This document shows positions 18,471-25,575 of a stretch of 64,000 bases of DNA, piece after piece. The translations under genes and the position numbers were made by a program. The stretch spans positions 62,001-126,000 of the forward strand of contig NZ_ATVN01000008.1 in NCBI RefSeq assembly GCF_000420745.1, written 5' to 3'. Origin of the DNA: Pseudorhodobacter ferrugineus DSM 5888. Lineage in GTDB: Bacteria > Pseudomonadota > Alphaproteobacteria > Rhodobacterales > Rhodobacteraceae. Position 1 is the stretch's first letter. Each line of letters opens with the position of its first letter. The notes beneath the pieces were generated by a model. The model searched no databases. It was not told where the DNA came from and saw nothing but the letters and a program-made list of their open reading frames with translations.

Positions 18471-19112
18471 TCAGTTCGGGCGAATGATAATCTCGACACG
18501 GCGGTTTTGCGCGCGGCCTGCCTCGGACAGGTTCGAAGCGATGGGCTGGTCCTCACCCCGACCAAAGGCCTGAATGCGGCCGCCGGGTACACCATTGGCC
18601 TGCAAAACGCTCGCCACAGATTGGGCGCGGCGCTGCGACAGATTTTGGTTATATGCAGCCGAACCTGTGTTGTCGGTATGGCCAACAACCTGCACGGTCG
18701 AGTTTGGATAGTTCAACAAGCTGCGGGCCACGGCTTGCAAATCCTGGGTCAAGTCGCCGCGCAGCGTGGCGCTGTCAGTGGCAAACAAAATGTCCTGCGG
18801 CAGGTTTACGATCAGCTCGGACCCAGTGTTGGTCACGCTAACGCGGTTGTCGCCGATGGAGTTGCGCAAATCGGCGGCTTGCTGATCCAGCGTTGCCCCA
18901 ATCGCCCCACCAATCGCGGCACCGATACCTGCGCCGACAACGGTTTTCAGCAATTTGTCATCGCCATTTGACGTGGCACCCAAAGCACCACCCAGCAGCG
19001 CACCGGCCACAACCCCGGTTTGGGTGCGGCGATTGTCTTCGGTGGCAGCGGGCACGACGCAACCGGCCAAGGTCATGGCACCCAGCGTCAGCAGGATCAT
19101 TGGTGTTTTCAT
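18471..19112 (-). CDS. OmpA-family outer-membrane lipoprotein
   Basis: The 213-residue product has a lipoprotein signal with lipobox LAGC, a glycine-zipper region (VVGAGIGAAIGGAIGATL, about 60-80) that can embed in membrane, and a C-terminal OmpA peptidoglycan-binding domain (VVGHTDNTGS, NLSQRRAQSVASVL, GRGEDQP, NRRVEIII). It should tether the outer membrane to the cell wall. The start at 19112 is chosen because GAGAG lies seven bases before it; an ATG six bases upstream lacks spacing. A terminator follows. Confidence 0.92.
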   Translation of the reverse strand: MKTPMILLTLGAMTLAGCVVPAATEDNRRTQTGVVAGALLGGALGATSNGDDKLLKTVVGAGIGAAIGGAIGATLDQQAADLRNSIGDNRVSVTNTGSELIVNLPQDILFATDSATLRGDLTQDLQAVARSLLNYPNSTVQVVGHTDNTGSAAYNQNLSQRRAQSVASVLQANGVPGGRIQAFGRGEDQPIASNLSEAGRAQNRRVEIIIRPN

Positions 19113-19224
19113 GGTCATCTCTCAGCCTTATATCATTGGCATCCACTGTGGGCGCAATTCTTCATACACCGCAATGCGTGGGCATGCACCTGAATTGCCC
19201 GTGACTTCGGCGGAATTTGGCCAA

Positions 19225-20082
19225 TCAGCGCGCGGCCTCGTGATCGGCACGCGCGCTTTCCCATGCCAAGAGGGCGCGTTTGACCGGCAGCCCCCAATGA
19301 TACCCCCCCAGCGCCCCCGATTTGCGCAAGGCACGGTGGCAGGGGATCAGCCAGCTTACAGGGTTGCGCCCTACGGCTGTACCCACGGCCCGCACAGCGC
19401 GGGGATGACCGATCGCTGCGGCAATCTCGGAATAGGTTGTGACATGGCCTGACGGAATGCGCATCAACGCCTCCCACACTTTAATCTGGAACGGTGCGCC
19501 GATCAGATAAAGCGGGGCCTTGTCATGGGTCGCCGTTGCCCCAAAGGCGGTTTTTACCCAAGGCGCAAGCCGTGCGGCATCTTCGACAAAGCGGGCTTGC
19601 GGCCAGCGTGTTGTCAAATCCTCCATTGCCGCCGCTTCGGTGGTTTCAGACGCAAAGCCGATGCCGCAAATGCCCCGATCCGTGCCCATCACAAGGGCAG
19701 GGCCAAAGGGACTGTCAAACCATCCCCACGCAATCGTCAACCCCGCCCCGCCAAGCGCATAGTCGCCCGGGCTCATCGCCTCCCAGCGCAAGAACAGGTC
19801 ATGCAAGCGGCCAGCCCCCGACAGATTGGTAGCAAGGCTGGTTTCCAGCACGGTAAAGCGGTCGGCCAGCAGACGGCGCGCGTGGTCCAGCGTCAGGTAT
19901 TGCTGATAGCGTTTTGGCGACACGCCAACCCATTGCGAAAACAGCCGCTGAAAATGCGCGGGGCTCATCCCCATTTGCGCGGCCAGCTCTTCCAATGACA
20001 CAGGGCCATCTTGTGCGTCGATCGCATCAATCGCGCGGCGCATTACGTTGAAATGGTATCCGTCGCTCAGATCATTGGGCAT
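19225..20082 (-). CDS. Ada-like O6-alkylguanine DNA methyltransferase with AraC helix-turn-helix
   Basis: The 285-residue protein joins an AraC-type DNA-binding domain (LEELAAQMGMSPAHFQRLF, about 25-100) to a suicide alkyltransferase domain with the active-site IPCHRAL and upstream GHPRAVRAVGTAV. It transfers alkyl groups from O6-guanine to its own cysteine. Unlike full Ada, the N-terminal zinc domain that senses methylphosphotriesters is missing, so an adaptive-response activator role is doubtful. The start at 20082 replaces a longer frame. nth, another repair gene, is divergent. Confidence 0.9.
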   Translation of the reverse strand: MPNDLSDGYHFNVMRRAIDAIDAQDGPVSLEELAAQMGMSPAHFQRLFSQWVGVSPKRYQQYLTLDHARRLLADRFTVLETSLATNLSGAGRLHDLFLRWEAMSPGDYALGGAGLTIAWGWFDSPFGPALVMGTDRGICGIGFASETTEAAAMEDLTTRWPQARFVEDAARLAPWVKTAFGATATHDKAPLYLIGAPFQIKVWEALMRIPSGHVTTYSEIAAAIGHPRAVRAVGTAVGRNPVSWLIPCHRALRKSGALGGYHWGLPVKRALLAWESARADHEAAR

Positions 20083-20203
20083 GGCCGCCTCCTTCACTTG
20101 CCCCAACCCTAGCGCCGCGCGGGGCCATATGCGACCCGTTTCCTGCGCAAATCCAGCCCCATAAGGCTTGCAGCATGGCGCTAACTTGGGCATAGCGGTG
20201 GGC

Positions 20204-20848
20204 ATGGCAAAGCAGCTTGACTATCAAACGATGCACGCAATTTTCACTCGGTTTCAGGCGTTAGAGCCGGAACCGAAAGGCGAGCTTTTCCACACCAACG
20301 CCTATACATTGCTGGTGGCGGTGGCGCTATCGGCGCAATCTACCGATGCCGGCGTGAATAAGGCCACACGGCCCTTGTTTGCCACAGTGGATACCCCGCA
20401 AAAGATGCTGGATTTGGGGCTTGAGGCGCTGACCGAGGCCATCAAAACCATCGGCCTGTATCGCAACAAGGCCAAGAACGTGATGAAAATGGCCGAGATA
20501 TTGGTGGCCGATTACGGCGGAGAGGTGCCATCCAGCCGTGCCGCGCTGCAATCTTTGCCCGGCGTGGGGCGCAAAACCGCCAATGTTGTGCTGAACATGT
20601 GGTTCCATATGCCTGCGCAGGCCGTTGACACGCATATCTTTCGCATCGGCAACCGGACTGGCATTTGCCCCGGCCGTGATGTCGACGTGGTCGAACGCGC
20701 GATCGAGGACCATATTCCCGCAGAATTTCAACAGCATGCACATCACTGGCTAATCTTGCACGGGCGTTATATCTGTATCGCGCGCAAACCCAAATGCGGC
20801 ATCTGCCCGATCCGCGATCTCTGCCCTTATGAGGATAAAACGATATGA
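20204..20848 (+). CDS. nth: Endonuclease III
   Basis: A base-excision-repair DNA glycosylase/AP lyase for oxidised pyrimidines. The 214 residues show the helix-hairpin-helix LPGVGRKTANVVL with the catalytic lysine, the catalytic aspartate in AVDTHIFRI, and the four-cysteine iron-sulfur loop CIARKPKCGICPIRDLC. The start at 20204 (MAKQLDYQ) fits family length. The stop overlaps the next gene by four bases (ATGA). Confidence 0.96.
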   Translation: MAKQLDYQTMHAIFTRFQALEPEPKGELFHTNAYTLLVAVALSAQSTDAGVNKATRPLFATVDTPQKMLDLGLEALTEAIKTIGLYRNKAKNVMKMAEILVADYGGEVPSSRAALQSLPGVGRKTANVVLNMWFHMPAQAVDTHIFRIGNRTGICPGRDVDVVERAIEDHIPAEFQQHAHHWLILHGRYICIARKPKCGICPIRDLCPYEDKTI

Positions 20849-21837
20849 AAAAGTTCCAAGTCGTCGGTATCGGCAATGCTATGGTCGATGTGCTGTCCAA
20901 CGCAGATGATGCGTTTTTGGACGCTAACGGCATCGGCAAAGGCATCATGCAGCTGATTGATATGAGCCGCGCGGTGGAACTTTATGGCCAGATCGGGCCT
21001 GCCAAGGAAATCTCGGGCGGCTCAGCGGCCAACACGATTGCAGGCATCGCGCATCTGGGCGGGCGCACCGCCTATGTTGGCAAGGTCAAGGATGACCAGC
21101 TGGGCGCGATTTTTGCCCACGACCTGCGGGCCCAAGGGGCGGTGTATGAGACGAAAATGGCACCCAAGGATGGCGGCCATGAAACGGGGCGCTGTATTGT
21201 CATTGTGACGCCAGATGGCGAGCGCTCGATGAACACCTATCTTGGGTGGTCCGAATTTCTGACCCCCGCCGATATCGATGCGGACCAGATGGCAAACGCC
21301 GAATGGATTTACCTCGAAGGCTACCGCTTTGACGGTCCAGAAAGCCACCAAGCCTTTGCTGATGCGATTGCGGCGTGCAAAGGGGCGGGGGGGCGCGTGT
21401 CGATCACCCTGTCCGATGCGTTTTGTGTCGAACGTCACCGCGATGCGTTTTGCAAGATGATCGTCGAGGATGTGGACCTGCTGTTCGCCAACCGTGCCGA
21501 GATTTTGTCGATGTATCAAACGACTGACTATGATGCAGCCTTGCAGGCGGCGGCCAAGGACGTGGCGATCGTGGCATGTACCGATGGGTCTAATGGCGCG
21601 CATGTGCTGTCGGGCGGCCAGCATTGGCACGTGCCCGCGATCCCAACGCAGATTGTCGATGCGACCGGCGCAGGGGACCTGTTTGCAGGCGCTTTCCTCT
21701 GGGGCATCACCAACGGCCATGATCTGGAAACCGCCGCCCGTATGGGCAATATCGCGGCCTCTGAAGTGATTAGCCATATCGGCGCCCGCCCTGAGGCTAA
21801 GCTGATGGACCTGTTCAAACAACACAGCGTAATCTGA
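20845..21837 (+). CDS. PfkB-family carbohydrate kinase, adenosine-kinase-like
   Basis: A 330-residue ribokinase-fold enzyme. The N-terminal GGSAANTIAGIAHLGG segment binds the sugar and the C-terminal DATGAGDLFAGAF holds the catalytic aspartate and anion hole. Overall pattern (VVGIGNAMVDVLS at the start) resembles the bacterial adenosine kinase group, but the substrate cannot be proved from sequence. It is translationally coupled to nth. Confidence 0.88.
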   Translation: MKKFQVVGIGNAMVDVLSNADDAFLDANGIGKGIMQLIDMSRAVELYGQIGPAKEISGGSAANTIAGIAHLGGRTAYVGKVKDDQLGAIFAHDLRAQGAVYETKMAPKDGGHETGRCIVIVTPDGERSMNTYLGWSEFLTPADIDADQMANAEWIYLEGYRFDGPESHQAFADAIAACKGAGGRVSITLSDAFCVERHRDAFCKMIVEDVDLLFANRAEILSMYQTTDYDAALQAAAKDVAIVACTDGSNGAHVLSGGQHWHVPAIPTQIVDATGAGDLFAGAFLWGITNGHDLETAARMGNIAASEVISHIGARPEAKLMDLFKQHSVI

Positions 21838-21943
21838 AACGCAGGGGGCGCAGGCTTCAAGCCCCGCTGGGGCCCTCAGCCTGCGCCTTTGGCCCTTGTG
21901 ACGAGTGCAGTCTTGCCTTGATACCGCAAGCCAGGCCCTACTG

Positions 21944-21999
21944 ATTTCATCTTTGCGAAAATACTCCCCAGGGGGTGCGGGGGCGGCGTACGCCCCCGC
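21944..21999 (-). repeat. GATATTTTTG post-gene element, copy F
   Basis: On the minus strand, just after the sulfotransferase stop, a 9-bp stem GCGGGGGCG/CGCCCCCGC (21977-21999) is followed by CTGGGGAGTATTTTCG and AAAGATGAAA. It is a diverged copy of the element seen five more times in this window. Confidence 0.5.
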
Positions 22000-22003
22000 T
22001 TTG

Positions 22004-22879
22004 TCAGTCGCCCAGCTTGGCGTGAACTTCATCCAGATCAATCTCGCCAATCGGCAGCTTGTTCCCTGGATTTTCAAAGTCATATTTGAACAGCTGAAAA
22101 TCGCGCTTATAGATTTCCCAGACCAGATGCTTTGACAAATCGTCAAAATAATCTTCGACCGGATGCGCCCGCGTTGGCCCGTGCCCTTCGCTCTCGTTGA
22201 ACTTGGGGATCTTTTTCAAATCCACCTTATGCGGCGTTTTGATATGGTCCAGCATCTCCCTCATACCGTCGTTAAACGTCTCGGTATAAAAGATTTTATC
22301 ATAGCGCCCGCCATTGGCGATGTAAGTCGAGACATGGCCCGACATCGCCGACCAATGGATGTCGGGGTCCATCGGTTTGCGCCAGCGAATGGTGTCACGC
22401 GCGAACAGCAAGAACCGCCGAAAGCTTTGGATTTGGTCAAACTCTTGCTTGCCATCATCGCCGCCCACTTCGATCCCGTATTTCTGCACCAACAGCGGCA
22501 CAAGGTTGCCGCGGTACCGTTTGCCATTGCGTTGGATGCCGCAAATCTTGTCGAAAAACGACGACAGGATGCGGGTATAAGGATTGCGCACACAGGTAAA
22601 GGCATAAGTCTTTTGCGCTTTGACCGTCCGTTCGATCAGCGCCTGGCTGTCCTCTTGCGCCCATTTGTGCAATCCGGCCGTCGAATCGTGGATGTCGCCA
22701 TCAAAGAAACGCCCGTGATCGGAATAGAACATGATCTGACCAATCGTCGAACATGCACATTTCGGCACCACCCGATAGATGACGCTTTCGCTCTCTGTCA
22801 TCCATGTACCCGGAAAACCCATAAACCTCTGCCTCCATACTCCTTCACACCGCATATTCAGCAAATGCAAAGATTTCAT
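22004..22879 (-). CDS. Sulfotransferase-family protein
   Basis: A PAPS-dependent sulfotransferase of the carbohydrate type, up to 291 residues. The 5'-phosphosulfate loop is VVPKCACSTIGQIM and the 3'-phosphate site is CVRNPYTRILSSFFDK, both at proper spacing. No signal peptide or membrane anchor is seen, so it should act in the cytosol on a glycan or glycolipid precursor. The start could be 22879, 22822 or 22801; the core begins near the last. It is divergent from a GT14-like glycosyltransferase, and the two probably modify the same surface glycan. Confidence 0.82.
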   Translation of the reverse strand: MKSLHLLNMRCEGVWRQRFMGFPGTWMTESESVIYRVVPKCACSTIGQIMFYSDHGRFFDGDIHDSTAGLHKWAQEDSQALIERTVKAQKTYAFTCVRNPYTRILSSFFDKICGIQRNGKRYRGNLVPLLVQKYGIEVGGDDGKQEFDQIQSFRRFLLFARDTIRWRKPMDPDIHWSAMSGHVSTYIANGGRYDKIFYTETFNDGMREMLDHIKTPHKVDLKKIPKFNESEGHGPTRAHPVEDYFDDLSKHLVWEIYKRDFQLFKYDFENPGNKLPIGEIDLDEVHAKLGD

Positions 22880-22969
22880 AGCTAAAAAGCAAAGAAACTC
22901 TGTCTTTTCAATGGCCGATAAAGCTATTTAGGGAAACAATAGCGTAAAAAAGGGCTTAGAGTTTCCTAA

Positions 22970-24547
22970 ATGGCAAGAATCGCCTATATTTTGTTAAGCC
23001 ACAAGGACCCTGACGGGATCATTGCGCAGGCCGAGCGGCTGACCGAAGGGGGCGATTATGTCTCGATCCATTTTGATGGACGGTCCCGCAACAGCGATTT
23101 CGATCGGTTGAAGGCCGCGCTTTCGGATAACCCCAATGTCACCTTTGCGCGCAAACGTCTGAAATGCGGCTGGGGCGAATGGAGCCTTGTCGCTGCCACC
23201 TTGCTTGCTGTGCGCGCCGCCGTCCATGCCTTTCCGCGCGCCACCCATTTTTACATGCTGTCGGGGGATTGCATGCCGATTAAGTCGGCAGAATACGCGC
23301 ATGCGTTGCTGGACCGCGACGATGTGGACTACGTCGAAAGCTTTGATTTCTTTAAATCAGACTGGATCAAGACCGGTATTAAATCAGAGCGGCTGATCTA
23401 TCGGCACTATTTCAACGAACGCAGCCATAAACGCCTTTTCTACGCCTCGATGGCGCTGCAAGACAGGCTTGGCATGGCCCGCAAGGTGCCGGTCGATTTG
23501 CAAATTCAGATTGGCAGCCAATGGTGGTGCCTGCGTCGCCGCACTGTTGAGGTGCTGTTAGAGTTTTGTGACCGCAGGCGTGATGTGATGCGGTTTTTTA
23601 GTACAACATGGATCCCGGACGAGACGTTTTTTCAAACCCTCGTGCGCCATCTGGTGCCAGAACATGAGATACAGGCCCGCACGCTGACCTTTCTGATGTT
23701 CACCGATTACGGCATGCCGGTGACATTTTACAATGACAACTATGACCTTCTGGTCAGTCAGGATTATCTGTTCGCGCGCAAGATTTCGCCTGATGCACTC
23801 GATCTGAAAACGCGTTTGGGCCAACTTTATGCCGCGACCGGCGTGGATTTCCCGATTTCGAGCGAAGGCCGCAGCTTGTTTCAGTTTCTGACAGGGCGGG
23901 GCCGTATTGGCCGCCGCTTTGCGCCGCGTTTTTGGGAAACCGAAAGCAGTCTGGGCCGCGAACGCACCTTGTTGATGGTGATTTGCAAGAAATGGCATGT
24001 GGCCAAGCGCTTGGTCGACCGGATGCGCACGGTGACGGACTTGCCCGCGGTGGATTATGTGTTCAACGAGGCCTCGACCCCTTTGCCCGATCTGGGCGGC
24101 ATCCAATCCACGCTGGAAAAACGCACGCGGCACCGGCGGGCACTTGTGCGCATGCTGTTCGACTATTGGGAGGCCGACACGCTTATCGTCTGCATCGACC
24201 CTGCAAATGTCGAACTTATGCAGGACTTCGTGGCCGATAAATCCACCGTGCGCTTGCTTGAAGTGGACTGCGAATTTTCAGATGACTATCTGGTTGGCCA
24301 TGCCCGCCGCGTGGGTCTTGCGGGGGAACGCACCCCGAAAGAGGTTATCGACCGCCTGTTGCCGACGATCCGCTATGATGTGAAGTTTGAAAGCGACAAG
24401 ATCCGCGACGCCGACTTCAGCAATCTGTTGCGGATCCGAGAGGCGGCGTCGTCTAACGATAATGCCGTGGCCTTGGCTGCGTTTCTTGATATTACTATCG
24501 AAAAGGCGCGCGAGATTGCGGAAACCAATTATCTGTTTATGGATTAA
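22970..24547 (+). CDS. GT14-like (beta-1,6-N-acetylglucosaminyl/xylosyl) glycosyltransferase
   Basis: The N-terminal 260 residues resemble core-2/I-branching enzymes: IAYILLSHKDPD, VSIHFDGRSR, CGWGEWSLVAATL, FYMLSGDCMPIKS, QIQIGSQWWCL and WIPDETFFQTLV, the last carrying the presumed catalytic acidic residues. A second half of about 250 residues (GRERTLLMVICKKWHVAKRL onward) has no catalytic motif that I recognise and may recognise acceptor or partner. Length 525 residues. No signal peptide. Divergent to a sulfotransferase; a HIT protein follows after three bases. Confidence 0.8.
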   Translation: MARIAYILLSHKDPDGIIAQAERLTEGGDYVSIHFDGRSRNSDFDRLKAALSDNPNVTFARKRLKCGWGEWSLVAATLLAVRAAVHAFPRATHFYMLSGDCMPIKSAEYAHALLDRDDVDYVESFDFFKSDWIKTGIKSERLIYRHYFNERSHKRLFYASMALQDRLGMARKVPVDLQIQIGSQWWCLRRRTVEVLLEFCDRRRDVMRFFSTTWIPDETFFQTLVRHLVPEHEIQARTLTFLMFTDYGMPVTFYNDNYDLLVSQDYLFARKISPDALDLKTRLGQLYAATGVDFPISSEGRSLFQFLTGRGRIGRRFAPRFWETESSLGRERTLLMVICKKWHVAKRLVDRMRTVTDLPAVDYVFNEASTPLPDLGGIQSTLEKRTRHRRALVRMLFDYWEADTLIVCIDPANVELMQDFVADKSTVRLLEVDCEFSDDYLVGHARRVGLAGERTPKEVIDRLLPTIRYDVKFESDKIRDADFSNLLRIREAASSNDNAVALAAFLDITIEKAREIAETNYLFMD

Positions 24548-24550
24548 GAC

Positions 24551-24925
24551 ATGGCCTATACCTACGACGACACCAATATTTTTGCCCGTATTCTGCGTGG
24601 GGAAATTCCCAATAAAACCGTGTTGGAAACAGACCATACACTGGCGTTCCACGACATCGCCCCTTCGGCGCCTGTGCATGTGTTGGTGATCCCAAAAGGG
24701 CCATATGTCAGCTTTGATCATTTCGCCTCTGCTGCGTCCGATGCCGAGATTGTCGATTTCCACCGCACTGCTGCTTCGGTTTGCACAAAGATGGGGGTCT
24801 CGCTGGACACAGGCCAAGGCTTTCGCGCCATTACGAATGCGGGCGAAAACGGGGTCCAAGAAGTGCCGCACTATCACCTGCACATTCTGGGCGGTCGCCC
24901 GATGGGCCGGATGGTTGCCAAGTAA
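24551..24925 (+). CDS. HIT-family nucleotide hydrolase
   Basis: A 124-residue histidine-triad protein of the HinT group, which hydrolyses adenosine phosphoramidates. The triad is VPHYHLHILGG near the C-terminus, with NIFARILRGEIPN and HVLVIPK upstream. It is placed three bases after the glycosyltransferase and so is probably co-transcribed, though no functional link is evident. Confidence 0.93.
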   Translation: MAYTYDDTNIFARILRGEIPNKTVLETDHTLAFHDIAPSAPVHVLVIPKGPYVSFDHFASAASDAEIVDFHRTAASVCTKMGVSLDTGQGFRAITNAGENGVQEVPHYHLHILGGRPMGRMVAK

Positions 24926-25005
24926 GGCCGCTTTAGCCGCAAGAAACGGGTCGCCCTTGATCAGTTATGTACCCTAAAAAAGTGCCAGCACAGCAGGAGG
25001 CCAAG

Positions 25006-25470
25006 ATGCGAATCCGTTTCACCCCGATCCCCACCGACACCGTCCGCGCCTATCAGGCGGGCGGGCCAGATGCGAACGGTCAGATGCCCGAACGCCAAGT
25101 ATCGGATGGCGACGGCAACCCTTGCCGCCATTGCCTGCAGATGATCCCTGCAGGGCGCGCGATGCTGGTTCTGGCCCACCGCCCGTTCCCGACGCTGCAC
25201 CCTTATGCCGAGCTTGGCCCGGTTTTCCTGTGTGCCGATGCGTGTGCGGCAGGGGGCGGGGCGGATGTGCCAGAGATCCTGAATTCGCCCAGCTACATCC
25301 TGCGCGGCTATGGTGACGATGGGCGCATCGTTTATGGGTCGGGGGCCGTCGTAAGCTTGGCCGACATATCCGCTGCCGCTGCATCGCGCTTTTCCGACTC
25401 GCGTATCGCCTATGTGCATGTCCGCTCGGCCAGCAACAATTGCTATCACCTGCGCATTGATCGGGTGTGA
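25006..25470 (+). CDS. DUF1203 protein
   Basis: A 154-residue protein matching the DUF1203 family: FTPIPTDTVRAYQAGGPDANGQ at the start, PCRHCLQ with two cysteines, ILAHRPF-like segment and the C-terminal RSASNNCYHL. AGGAGG stands nine bases before the ATG at 25006, which decides this start over a longer frame. Function unknown; the cysteines may bind metal. Confidence 0.85.
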   Translation: MRIRFTPIPTDTVRAYQAGGPDANGQMPERQVSDGDGNPCRHCLQMIPAGRAMLVLAHRPFPTLHPYAELGPVFLCADACAAGGGADVPEILNSPSYILRGYGDDGRIVYGSGAVVSLADISAAAASRFSDSRIAYVHVRSASNNCYHLRIDRV

Positions 25471-25523
25471 GCCGTTGGGAAACGGAGGTGCTGCGCGCCA
25501 CTGATTTGGTTTGCGCTGGCCGC

Positions 25524-25566
25524 GCGGGGCGTGCTCCGCACGGGGATATTTAAGAACAGAAAAAGG
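25524..25566 (+). repeat. GATATTTTTG post-gene element, copy C
   Basis: A 6-bp stem GCGGGG/CTCCGC at 25524-25539 is followed by CGGGGATATTTAAG and AGAAAAAGG. It lies between the DUF1203 stop and the convergent polA stop, in the orientation of DUF1203. Confidence 0.5.
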
Positions 25567-25575
25567 GCAGGGGCA

